Assembly (NCBI RefSeq): GCF_030295405.1
Contig: NZ_AP027080.1
Coordinates: 2,790,001-2,854,000 of the forward strand
Origin: Mesoterricola silvestris
Lineage (GTDB): Bacteria; Acidobacteriota; Holophagae; Holophagales; Holophagaceae
Length of the DNA stretch: 64,000 nt
Direction: 5' to 3'
This document shows positions 33,249 to 41,080 of this stretch, one piece after another. The number at the start of each line of letters is the position of its first letter. The stretch's first letter is position 1. The translations under genes and the position numbers were made by a program. Under the pieces are notes generated by a model, which worked only from the letters and a program-made list of their open reading frames with translations, made no database searches and was not told the origin of the DNA.

Positions 33249-36200
33249 CTAGACCGGTTGGGTGAATTCGATATCGCAGCGCAGGCAGCGGCGGGCTTCG
33301 CAGAGGGCGTGCTCCTCCGGGAGGCACTGATCCACTTCCCGGAAGTTCCCGCGGCGCTCGGCCACGGGCAGGTGCGGCGCATGGGCCCGGCCGGGGCCCT
33401 CCCCCTCCTCCTCCCCGGCGTCCACGGGGGGCACGTACACGGTGGGCAGGGCCACCTTGGGCAGGACCTTCAGCTGGCGCCCCGTGAGGTGCCGGTCGAT
33501 CATCACCGCCGCGTTCTTGCCCGCGGCCACCGCTTCGATGACGGTGCCGGGCCCGGTCACCACGTCGCCCCCGCCGAAGACCCGCTTCTGGGAGGTGATG
33601 TAGGATTCGGGGTTGATCACCAGCCCGCCCCAGGACTTCACCTTGAAGCCGTCCAGGGCTCCGGTCTCGGGTTCCTCGGAAATGGCCACCACCAGGGTGT
33701 CCAGTTCCGCCACGAAGGCGCTGCCGGGAATGGGCACGGGCCGGGCGCGTCCGGTCTCGTCCTTGTCGCCCAGCTCGTTGCGCTGGAACTCGATGCCGGT
33801 GAGGACGCCGCCCTCGGCCTTCACCGCCAGGGGCGTGACCAGGGTCTCCAGGCGGATGCCCTCCTCCAGCGCGGCCTCGATCTCCTCCTTGTAGGCGGGC
33901 ATTTCCACCCGGGTACGGCGGTAGAAGACGGTCACCTCCGTGACGTCCTTCTGGCGGATGGCGACCCGGGCCGCGTCCAGGGCGCTGTTGCCGCCCCCGA
34001 TGATGCCCACGCGGCCCCGGGCCAGGGATTCGCCGTGGAGGTTGAAGGCCTTGAGGAACCGGATGCCGGGGAGGATCCCCTGGGCGTCGTCGCCCTCCAG
34101 GCCCAGGCGCTTGCTCTGGTGGGCCCCCAGGGCCAGGTAGATGGCCTGGTAGCCGTCCTCCTTGAGGCTCTGGACCGTGAAGTCCTTGCCCAGCGCCTGG
34201 TTCAGTTCCAGGGTGACGTTCTCGTTGATCAGGCTGTCGATCTCGGCGCTGAGGACGTTGCGGGGCAGCCGGTAGCTGGGGATGCCCGCCACCAGCATGC
34301 CGCCGGGGCGGTGCTCCCGCTCGAAGACGGTGACCCGGTAGCCCTTCATGCCCAGGGCGTGGGCCGCCGTGAGGCCCGCGGGCCCCGCGCCCACCACCGC
34401 CACCCGGGGCGCGCCCGGCTTGGCGGGTTTCGCCGCGCCCTTGAAGACCCGGGGATCCACCCGGTCCACCACGAAGCGCTTGAGCTCGCGGATGGCGATG
34501 GGATCGCCGCCCGTGGTGCCGCAGCGGCAGCCGGCCTCGCAGGGGTGGTTGCACACCCGGGCGCACACCGAGGGGAAGGGATTGGCGCCGCGGATGGCCT
34601 GGTAGGCGTCGTCGTATTCGCCCAGGGCCACGTGGGCCACGTACTTCCACACTTCCGTGCCCACGGGGCACCCGGCCTGGCAGGGCGCGCCCACCAGTTC
34701 CCGGCAGGCCCCGGCCGGGCAGCGCCGTTCGTAGATGTGGGCCTCGTACTCGTCCCGGAACCACTTGAGGGTGGACAGCACCGGGTTGGGGGCCGTCTGG
34801 CCCAGGCCGCAGAGGCTGCTCTTCTGGATGGCCTCGCCCAGCTCCTTGAGGACCATCACGCCCCGCACCCGCAGCAGGGCGTCCAGGCCTTCCTCGGCCC
34901 GGCGGTTCTGGGTGATGGCCTGGAGGATGTCCAGCATCTGCTTGGTGCCTTCCCGGCAGGGGATGCACTTGCCGCAGCTCTCGGACTGGATGAACTCCAT
35001 GAAGAACTTGGCCAGGTCCACCATGCAGGTGTTCTCGTCCATGACCACGAGCCCGCCCGAACCCATGATGGCGCCGAAGGCCTTGAGCTCCTCGTAGTCG
35101 CAGGCCACGTCCATGTGGGGCTCGGGGATGCAGCCCCCGGAGGGTCCGCCGATCTGCACGGCCTTGGCCTTCTTGCCGTTGGGGATGCCGCCGCCCACGG
35201 CGAAGACCACGTCGCGGATCTTCGTGCCCATGGGCACTTCCACCAGGCCGGTGCGGCGCACCATGCCCGACAGGGCGAAGACCTTGGTGCCCTTGCTGCC
35301 GGCGGTGCCCAGGGCCGCGAAGGCCCCGGGCCCGTTCTGCATGATGGTGGGCACGTTGGAGAAGGTCTCCACGTTGTTGATGACCGTGGGCTTGCCGAAG
35401 ACGCCGGACTGGATGGGATAGGGGGGCCGGGGCCGGGGCATGCCGCGCTTGCCTTCGATGGAGTGGATGAGGGCGGTCTCCTCGCCGCACACGAAGGCGC
35501 CGGCGCCCATCTTGATGATGATGTCCAGGGAGAACCCGCTGCCCAGGATGTTCTCGCCCAGGAGGCCGTAGGCCCGGGCCTGGTCCATGGCGATCTTCAG
35601 GTTCTCGATGGCCAGGGGGTATTCGGCCCGGATGTAGATGTAGGCCTTGGAGGCGCCGATGGCGTAGCAGCCCGTGACCATGCCCTCCAGGAGCCGGTGG
35701 GGGTCGCTCTCGCACACGGCGCGGTCCATGAAGGCCCCGGGATCCCCTTCGTCGGCGTTGCAGATCATGTACTTCTGGTCGCCGGGCGAGGCCAGGGCCA
35801 TCTGCCACTTGCGCCCGGTGGGGAAGCCCGCGCCTCCCCTGCCCCGCAGGCCCGAGGCCAGGACGTCGTCCACCACCTCCTGGCGGGTGCGGGTCGTGAG
35901 GGTCCTGTGCAGGGCGGAGTACCCGCCCCGGGCGATGTACTCGTCGATGGACCGGAAGTCGATGAGGCCGGAATTGGCCAGGACCCAGCGCCTCTGGAGG
36001 GCCAGGAAGGGATGCTCGGCCAGGGGCCGCACCCGGGGCCAGGGTTCCAGGCCCTCCACGGGGAACTGGCCCAGGACCCAGTCCATGGGCAGGCTGCCCG
36101 CGAAGAACCTGTCCAGGAGGGCGTCCACCTTGTCGGCGGTGATGGAGGAGAAGCTCACCCGCGTCCGGCCCGGCACCTGGATGTCCACCAGGGGCTCCTC

Positions 36201-36482
36201 GGAGCACAGGCCGATGCACCCCACTTCCTTGATGTCGGCTTCCAGGCCCTTGGCGGCGCACCATTCGCGCACCCGGGCCAGGGTCCTGTCCGCCCCGGCG
36301 CCCAGGCCGCAGGTGCCCGCGCCCACGAAGATCACGGGCCGGTCCACCCGCTCCCGGCGCAGGCCGGCGATGAGGGCGGGCAGGTCCTCGCCCTGGAAGG
36401 GTCCGTCCTTGAGGGCCGCGAGGAGCTCGGGGGCGGGACGGGCCGGGACGTCCCAGCAGGAGGAGGGGATTCCGCTAGACAT
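33249..36482 (-). CDS. hydB: HydB/NuoF-type flavoprotein fused to a GltD/NfnB-type NADPH-FAD module
   Basis: A 1077-residue fusion. Residues about 45-130 are a thioredoxin-like [2Fe-2S] domain. Residues about 150-575 are the NuoF-type FMN/NADH module (GRGGAGFPTGRKW, CNADEGDPGAFMDR, GAGAFVCGEETAL) with [4Fe-4S] ligands ESCGKCIPC and LCGLGQ. Residues about 585-1077 form a complete glutamate-synthase-small-subunit/NfnB-like part: a Cys-rich [4Fe-4S] region (588-654), FAD site GAGPAG (698-703), NAD(P)H site GGGNSA (829-834), and final CLRC. Thus one chain holds two flavin sites and two nicotinamide sites. It overlaps hydC by 8 bp. I infer a route between NADH, NADPH, HydA and perhaps ferredoxin. 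Confidence 0.93.
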   Translation of the reverse strand: MSSGIPSSCWDVPARPAPELLAALKDGPFQGEDLPALIAGLRRERVDRPVIFVGAGTCGLGAGADRTLARVREWCAAKGLEADIKEVGCIGLCSEEPLVDIQVPGRTRVSFSSITADKVDALLDRFFAGSLPMDWVLGQFPVEGLEPWPRVRPLAEHPFLALQRRWVLANSGLIDFRSIDEYIARGGYSALHRTLTTRTRQEVVDDVLASGLRGRGGAGFPTGRKWQMALASPGDQKYMICNADEGDPGAFMDRAVCESDPHRLLEGMVTGCYAIGASKAYIYIRAEYPLAIENLKIAMDQARAYGLLGENILGSGFSLDIIIKMGAGAFVCGEETALIHSIEGKRGMPRPRPPYPIQSGVFGKPTVINNVETFSNVPTIMQNGPGAFAALGTAGSKGTKVFALSGMVRRTGLVEVPMGTKIRDVVFAVGGGIPNGKKAKAVQIGGPSGGCIPEPHMDVACDYEELKAFGAIMGSGGLVVMDENTCMVDLAKFFMEFIQSESCGKCIPCREGTKQMLDILQAITQNRRAEEGLDALLRVRGVMVLKELGEAIQKSSLCGLGQTAPNPVLSTLKWFRDEYEAHIYERRCPAGACRELVGAPCQAGCPVGTEVWKYVAHVALGEYDDAYQAIRGANPFPSVCARVCNHPCEAGCRCGTTGGDPIAIRELKRFVVDRVDPRVFKGAAKPAKPGAPRVAVVGAGPAGLTAAHALGMKGYRVTVFEREHRPGGMLVAGIPSYRLPRNVLSAEIDSLINENVTLELNQALGKDFTVQSLKEDGYQAIYLALGAHQSKRLGLEGDDAQGILPGIRFLKAFNLHGESLARGRVGIIGGGNSALDAARVAIRQKDVTEVTVFYRRTRVEMPAYKEEIEAALEEGIRLETLVTPLAVKAEGGVLTGIEFQRNELGDKDETGRARPVPIPGSAFVAELDTLVVAISEEPETGALDGFKVKSWGGLVINPESYITSQKRVFGGGDVVTGPGTVIEAVAAGKNAAVMIDRHLTGRQLKVLPKVALPTVYVPPVDAGEEEGEGPGRAHAPHLPVAERRGNFREVDQCLPEEHALCEARRCLRCDIEFTQPV

Positions 36483-36954
36483 GGCTGAACTCCTCGGAAC
36501 GGCATTCTTCCAGGATGCGCTGCAGCTTCATGGGGGTGACCTTGGCGTGGAACTGGCCGTTGATGTTCACCACGGGCGCGAGGCCGCAGGCGCCCATGCA
36601 CGCCACCACCTCCAGGCTGAAAAGGCCGTCGCGGCTGGTTTCGCCGGGGGCGATCTTGAGGGTCTTCTCCACCATGTCCAGGACGCGCCGGCTGCCCTTG
36701 ACGTGGCAGGCCGTGCCCCGGCAGACCATCACGTGGTACTTGCCCCGGGGCTGGAAGCGGAACATGTTGTAGAAGGTGGCCACCCCGAAGATCTTGCTGG
36801 CCGGCAGATCCAGGGCGAGGCCCACGCGGGTGATGGAGGCCTTGGACAGGTAGCCTTCGGCGGCCTGGACCTCCTGCAGGATGGGGATGAGGTGGTCGCG
36901 CCCGGCATCGGGGTGACCCTCGAGGATGGTCTCAACGCTCTTCATGTCGGCCAT
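36475..36954 (-). CDS. hydC: HydC/NuoE-type [2Fe-2S] subunit (copy 1)
   Basis: A 159-residue thioredoxin-like [2Fe-2S] protein of the NuoE/HndA family. The four ligands are in CRGTACHVKG and CMGACGLAP. The N-terminal helical bundle (IPILQEVQAAEGYLSKASITRVG) matches NuoE. It passes electrons between the HydB flavin and HydA. The ATG at 36954 has AAGGAG eight bases upstream and lies inside the end of rex (23-bp overlap), so translation of the two is linked. It is the first enzyme gene of the leftward operon. Confidence 0.94.
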   Translation of the reverse strand: MADMKSVETILEGHPDAGRDHLIPILQEVQAAEGYLSKASITRVGLALDLPASKIFGVATFYNMFRFQPRGKYHVMVCRGTACHVKGSRRVLDMVEKTLKIAPGETSRDGLFSLEVVACMGACGLAPVVNINGQFHAKVTPMKLQRILEECRSEEFSHV

Positions 36955-37588
36955 TCCGGCGCTCCTTTGAGGGATGAGTGGTGAAGTAGGCGAGCTTTTC
37001 CAGGTAGGTGGTGATGACGATCTCTTCCAGCGCGACGTTCACCGGCACCCGCAGGGCCACCGGCGCGAAATTGAGGATCCCCTTCACGCCCGCGTGCACC
37101 AGCTGGTCCGCGGCCCCCTGGGCGGCGGCGGCGGGCACGCAGAGGATGGCCAGGGTGATGGCCTCCCGGGCGATGACGGCCTCCAGGGAATCCATGGGAT
37201 GGCACTTGACCCCCGCGTGCACCCGGTTGCACTTGGCGGGGTCCGTGTCGAAGGCGGCCTTGATGCAGAGGGTGGAGCGGCTCGCCTCCAGGAAGCTGAT
37301 GAGGGCCCGGCCCAGGTGCCCCGCGCCCACCACGGCCACGGCGTGGGTGCGGTCCAGGCTGAGGGCCAGGTCCAGCTTCTCCATGAGGGCCTCCACCTCG
37401 TAGCCGTGGCGGGGGACCCCCTGGGTGCCGATGGCCATGAGGTCCCGGCGCACCTGGGAATCCGCCGTGCGCATGGCGGCGGCGATCTCGTGCGAGAAGA
37501 GATGGGTGCGGTGCCCCGGCGCCTGTTCCGTGAGGAAGGTGCGGTAGCGTGCCAGGCGTTCGACGATCTTCCCCGAAATGGGCTTCAT
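36932..37588 (-). CDS. rex: Redox-sensing transcriptional repressor Rex
   Basis: A 218-residue dimeric repressor. The N-terminal winged helix (about 1-80) contains KIVERLARYRTFL and MRTADSQVRRDLMAIG, as in Rex. A Rossmann domain follows with AVVGAGHLGRALISF, the DTDPAK motif, and CVPAAAAQGAADQLVHAGVKGILNFAPV. Rex binds NADH or NAD+ and leaves DNA when NADH is high, inducing fermentation and hydrogenase genes. GAAAGG precedes the ATG. As first gene of the hydrogenase operon it probably controls that operon and itself, since a TGTGA-N6-TCACA site lies about 87-102 bp upstream of its start. Confidence 0.95.
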   Translation of the reverse strand: MKPISGKIVERLARYRTFLTEQAPGHRTHLFSHEIAAAMRTADSQVRRDLMAIGTQGVPRHGYEVEALMEKLDLALSLDRTHAVAVVGAGHLGRALISFLEASRSTLCIKAAFDTDPAKCNRVHAGVKCHPMDSLEAVIAREAITLAILCVPAAAAQGAADQLVHAGVKGILNFAPVALRVPVNVALEEIVITTYLEKLAYFTTHPSKERRNGRHEER

Positions 37589-37652
37589 GAAAGCCTTTCG
37601 TGAAAAAGTGCTACAACGTGACAGAGTGTTACGATATATTGTAGACTGAAGT

Positions 37653-37674
37653 CAGAAGACCAAGATGTCTTCTG
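37653..37674. promoter_or_regulatory. Second palindrome in the rex-hydG intergenic region
   Basis: CAGAAGAC, 6 bases, GTCTTCTG is an uninterrupted 8-bp inverted repeat abutting the Rex-type site. On the minus strand it covers a possible -35 (TTGGTC) of the rex operon, ahead of AATATA/TACAAT-like -10 candidates at about 37632-37645. It could be an operator for a second regulator. The binding protein is unknown. Confidence 0.5.
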
Positions 37675-37690
37675 TGTGACGGACGTCACA
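37675..37690. promoter_or_regulatory. Rex-type operator (TGTGA-N6-TCACA)
   Basis: TGTGACGGACGTCACA is a perfect TGTGA/TCACA palindrome with a 6-base centre, matching the known Rex operator layout (for example TGTGAACGCGTTCACA of Streptomyces). It lies between the divergent rex-hydCBA operon and the TM1266-hydG genes, so it could repress both directions. The CRP consensus has the same half-sites, but rex is the adjacent regulator gene. Confidence 0.7.
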
Positions 37691-37727
37691 AAGAAGACCC
37701 AATGGTCATCAAATAGGTCCCAATTCA

Positions 37728-37756
37728 TTGACGGTTTTCCCGGGTGGGCCTAATCC
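37728..37756 (+). promoter_or_regulatory. Candidate sigma-70 promoter for the TM1266-hydG unit
   Basis: TTGACG at 37728-37733 is followed after 17 bp by TAATCC, or after 15 bp by CCTAAT. The -35 is good and the -10 weak. The leader to the ATG at 37910 is about 145 bp with no other feature that I can see. Confidence 0.35.
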
Positions 37757-37909
37757 TGGAGTGTCGGGCGCCGGGATCCGTTCCGGTGCCGGTCGCACCC
37801 TCCACCCCACCCCGACCGCAAGGCCAAACCCTGAGCGGAAGGACACGCGGGTACCCGCACGTCCCCTCCGTCCAGGCGCCTCCGGCCGGGCCCCCCAGAA
37901 AGGGCCGGC

Positions 37910-38185
37910 ATGAGCCAGAACAAGCGCCTCGGGGTCGTAGGGATCGTCGTCGAGGACCTCGCCTCGGCGCCGGAGGTCAACGCCATCCTCCATGATTCGG
38001 CCTCCCTCATCGTGGGGCGCATGGGGATCCCCTACCGGGAGCGCGGCGTCTCCATCGTCTCCCTCATCGTCGACGGCACCACGGACGATCTCAGCGCGCT
38101 CACCGGGCGCCTGGGACGCGTTCCCGGCATCGCCGTCAAGACCGCCCTGGCCAGGGAGGTCCCCGCCCCAAGCAAGGAGTGCTGA
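37910..38185 (+). CDS. TM1266-family iron-only hydrogenase system regulator
   Basis: A 91-residue protein with the ACT/NikR-C-like fold pattern of the TM1266 family (KRLGVVGIVVEDL, then VNAILHDSASLIVGRMGIPYRERGVSIVSLIVDG, then LTGRLGRVPGIAVKT). It lacks a DNA-binding domain. The family is repeatedly encoded beside hydE, hydF or hydG and is presumed to sense something during H-cluster assembly, but its mechanism is not established. It overlaps hydG by one base (TGATG), so the two are translationally coupled. AAAGGG lies six bases before the ATG. Confidence 0.88.
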   Translation: MSQNKRLGVVGIVVEDLASAPEVNAILHDSASLIVGRMGIPYRERGVSIVSLIVDGTTDDLSALTGRLGRVPGIAVKTALAREVPAPSKEC

Positions 38186-39606
38186 TGTCCTACGATCCCC
38201 GCTCGTCCAACCCCAACGACTTCATCGACCCCGTCGAGATCGAGTCCACCCTGGCCGAGGCCGCCCTCCAGGCCCGGGACCCCCGGGCCGTGCGGGCCAT
38301 CCTGGACCGCGCCGCCGCCTTCGGGGGCCTCACCCACCGGGAGGCCGCGGTGCTCCTCAACGTGGAGGACCCGGCCATCCTGGGCGAGGTCTTCACCCTG
38401 GCCCGGCACATCAAGGAGCACATCTACGGCCGGCGCATCGTGATGTTCGCGCCCCTCTACCTCTCCGACTTCTGCGTGAACCAGTGCAGCTACTGCGGGT
38501 ACAACCACGACAACCCCATGCCCCGGCGCAGGCTGGACCAGGCGGAGCTGGCCGAGGAGATCCGCGTCCTGGAAGGTCTCGGCCACAAGCGCCTGGCCCT
38601 TGAGGTGGGCGAGGACCCGGTGAACTGCCCCCTGGACTACGTGCTGGAGTGCATCAAGACCATCTACTCCCTGAAGTTCAAGAACGGCTCCATCCGGCGG
38701 GTGAACGTCAACATCGCCGCCACCACGGAGGAGGACTACCGGCGGCTCAAGGACGCCGGCATCGGCACCTACATCCTCTTCCAGGAGACCTACCACAAGC
38801 CCACCTATATGGCCGTGCACAAGGGCCCCAAGCGGAACTACGAGTGGCACACCAGCGCCCATGACCGCGCCATGAGGGCCGGCATCGACGACGTGGGGCT
38901 GGGGGTGCTCTACGGGCTCTACGACTGGAAGTTCGAGACGGTGGGAATGCTCATGCACGCCGAGCACCTGGAGGCGTCCCTGGGCGTGGGCCCCCACACC
39001 CTGAGCGTGCCCCGCATCCGCGCCGCCGCGGGTGTCTCGGCCTGCGATTTCCCGCACCTGGTCTCGGACGACGATTTCAAGAAGGTGGTGGCGGTGCTCC
39101 GCCTGGCCACCCCGTACGCCGGCATGATCCTCTCCACCCGCGAGCCCATGGGCTACCGGGAGGAAGTGATCGCCCTGGGCATCTCCCAGGTGAGCGCCGG
39201 CTCCTGCACCGGCGTGGGCGGCTACGCCCACACGCCCAAACTTGGCTTCGAGGACGCCGTCCCCCAGTTCGAGCCCGCCGACCACCGCAGCCCCACCGAG
39301 GTCCTCAAGGACCTCCTGCGCGACGGCTACATCCCCAGCTACTGCACCGCCTGCTACCGGGAAGGCCGCACCGGCGACCGCTTCATGAAGCTGGCCAAGA
39401 CCGGCCAGATCGCCAACGTCTGCCAGCCCAACGCCCTCCTGACCCTCATGGAGTACATCGAGGACTACGGGGACGAGGAGCTCCGCAGCCTGGGCGAAAG
39501 CCGGATCAAGGAGGAACTGGCCACGATCCCCAACCCCAAGGCCCGGGAGGCGGCGGCCGCCTACCTCCAGCGGATCCGGGGCGGGGAGCGGGATCTCAGG
39601 TTCTAG
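38185..39606 (+). CDS. hydG: [FeFe] hydrogenase H-cluster maturase HydG (tyrosine lyase)
   Basis: A 473-residue radical SAM enzyme that cleaves tyrosine to make CO and CN on iron for the H-cluster. The radical SAM [4Fe-4S] ligands are Cys97/101/104 (CVNQCSYC). ThiH-like core motifs follow (LALEVGEDP, QETYHKPTY, GLGVLYGLYDW, SAGSCTGVGGY). The C-terminal auxiliary cluster site CTAC plus a distant Cys (NVCQPNAL) is present, so it is complete. AAGGAG is five bases before the ATG at 38185; a GTG six bases upstream is less likely. HydE and HydF are not in the window. The rightward hydrogenase genes resume only after a palindromic repeat and a group II intron. Confidence 0.96.
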   Translation: MSYDPRSSNPNDFIDPVEIESTLAEAALQARDPRAVRAILDRAAAFGGLTHREAAVLLNVEDPAILGEVFTLARHIKEHIYGRRIVMFAPLYLSDFCVNQCSYCGYNHDNPMPRRRLDQAELAEEIRVLEGLGHKRLALEVGEDPVNCPLDYVLECIKTIYSLKFKNGSIRRVNVNIAATTEEDYRRLKDAGIGTYILFQETYHKPTYMAVHKGPKRNYEWHTSAHDRAMRAGIDDVGLGVLYGLYDWKFETVGMLMHAEHLEASLGVGPHTLSVPRIRAAAGVSACDFPHLVSDDDFKKVVAVLRLATPYAGMILSTREPMGYREEVIALGISQVSAGSCTGVGGYAHTPKLGFEDAVPQFEPADHRSPTEVLKDLLRDGYIPSYCTACYREGRTGDRFMKLAKTGQIANVCQPNALLTLMEYIEDYGDEELRSLGESRIKEELATIPNPKAREAAAAYLQRIRGGERDLRF

Positions 39607-39770
39607 TCCCGGCCTCCTCCCCATTCATCCCAAAAATCGGCGTTCATCCCTGTTACGCAGGGCCGAGGTTCGGATGGGACGGCGCATTCACGAAGTAGGC
39701 GCGCCGACCCATGGCATCGCTGGCCCTGCGTAACAGGTCGAGTAGCGCGGGGGAACTGCCCCCCCGCGCC

Positions 39771-39810
39771 CTCACGGATCCGGACGTGAGACTCTCACCT
39801 CATCCGGCTC
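39771..39810 (-). ncRNA. Group II intron domain V
   Basis: The catalytic hairpin has helices GAGCCGGAT / ATCCGTG and a GGTGAGAGTCTCAC tip. The stop codon of the reverse transcriptase (39800-39802) falls inside this domain, so coding and ribozyme sequence overlap by about 11 bases. Confidence 0.85.
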
Positions 39811-41080
39811 GTCCTGCCCAGCCTCCAGGTCGTATTCCCAGGGTCCAGTGGTAGAACAGCCCTTCTTGCCGCTGGTGGGCAATGTCGCCCAACCAACGAA
39901 AGGCTGCCGTCCAGTCCCGGTGGAACCGCTTGTATTTCCGTTTGGCCCAGCGGGCCAGGACCAGATTCAGGTAGTCGAGAAGTTCCAGGCACTCCGAGCG
40001 GTGGAACCGCCCATAGTAGTTGACCCATCCCCTGACGATGGGATTGATGAACGAGGCAAGCTCGCTCAGGGTCTTGGTGTTCATCTTCGTCGTCAGTTTC
40101 CACTCCCGGATGGCTTCCCGAGCGGCCTTCTTCGCCTTGTCGCTCATGGCCGGATTGAAGCCCACAAAGAGCTTTCCGTCCCGGGTCTTCACCGACCGCC
40201 CCCGAAAGGTGTAGCTCAGGAAGTCGAAGGCCGTGTGGTCATGGTCCCCCGGGCGCGAATCGTCCTTACAGTAGACGATCTTCGTTTTCTCCGGGTGGAG
40301 TTCCAGCCCCTTGTCCTTCAATCGCCTGCGCACCCCTTCCAGGACGTATTTGGCCTGGGCCAGGCTCACGCAATGGATCACCGCATCGTCGGCATACCGC
40401 TCGAACGGGACGTTCGGAAAGACCCGCCCCATCCAGGCATCGAACGCATAGTGCATGAACAGGTTGGCCAGCAATGGGCTGATCACCCCGCCCTGCGGCG
40501 TTCCCGCCGTCCGTTCCTGCAGGGTTCCGTCCTCCCGTTGGGCCGGGGCCTTGAGCCACCGTTCCACGTACAGGGGGATCCACTTCAGGGCCGAATCCGA
40601 CTCGGTATGGTGCCGAACCGCCTTGAGGATCAGGTCATGCGGCAGGTTATCAAAGAATCCTTTGATATCCAGATCGATGACCCAGTCCAGGCGCCAGCAG
40701 CGCTCCCTTGCCTTTGCTACGGCATCCAGTGCCGAACGACCCGGCCGATAGCCGTAGGAGTCCTCGTGGAACATGGGTTCCACCAAAGGCTCCAATACCT
40801 GCTTGGCTACCATCTGGGCCACTCGGTCCGCCACGGTCGGAATGCCCAAGGGTCTCGTCCGGCCGTCCTTTTTGGGAATCTCCACCCGCTTCACCGGCGG
40901 CGGGAAGTAGCTGCCCGACGACATCCGATTCCAGATCTTGTAGAGGTTGCCCTCCAGATCCTTGTCAAACATCGACAGGGTTTCTCCATCCACGCCCCCT
41001 GCTCCCCGGTTGGCCCGGACCAGACGCCATGCCTCGGCGACCTGTTCCCTGGAAATGCTGTAAGGCTTCGCTTCAGACAC
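39800..41080 (-). CDS. ltrA: Group II intron reverse transcriptase/maturase
   Basis: A 426-residue intron-encoded protein. Reverse-transcriptase blocks are visible in order: RANRGAGGVDGETL, IPKKDGRTRPLGIPTVADRV, SYGYRPGRSALDA, VIDLDIKGFFD, GTPQGGVISPLLANLFMHY, and catalytic FERYADDAV. The maturase/thumb domain follows (INPIVRGWVNYYGRFH, LARWAKRKYKRFHRDW). There is no HNH endonuclease or long DNA-binding tail. The frame is undamaged, so the intron may still be active. I chose GTG at 41080, preceded by GGGGGAAG, because upstream codons have no homology pattern. It splices its own intron RNA and copies it into DNA. Confidence 0.95.
   Translation of the reverse strand: MSEAKPYSISREQVAEAWRLVRANRGAGGVDGETLSMFDKDLEGNLYKIWNRMSSGSYFPPPVKRVEIPKKDGRTRPLGIPTVADRVAQMVAKQVLEPLVEPMFHEDSYGYRPGRSALDAVAKARERCWRLDWVIDLDIKGFFDNLPHDLILKAVRHHTESDSALKWIPLYVERWLKAPAQREDGTLQERTAGTPQGGVISPLLANLFMHYAFDAWMGRVFPNVPFERYADDAVIHCVSLAQAKYVLEGVRRRLKDKGLELHPEKTKIVYCKDDSRPGDHDHTAFDFLSYTFRGRSVKTRDGKLFVGFNPAMSDKAKKAAREAIREWKLTTKMNTKTLSELASFINPIVRGWVNYYGRFHRSECLELLDYLNLVLARWAKRKYKRFHRDWTAAFRWLGDIAHQRQEGLFYHWTLGIRPGGWAGRAG

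Noticed and set aside
37589-37909. Sigma-54 promoter upstream of the hydrogenase genes
   Set aside because: No TGGCAC-N5-TTGC-like element was found on either strand, and no sigma-54 activator domain is encoded in the island.
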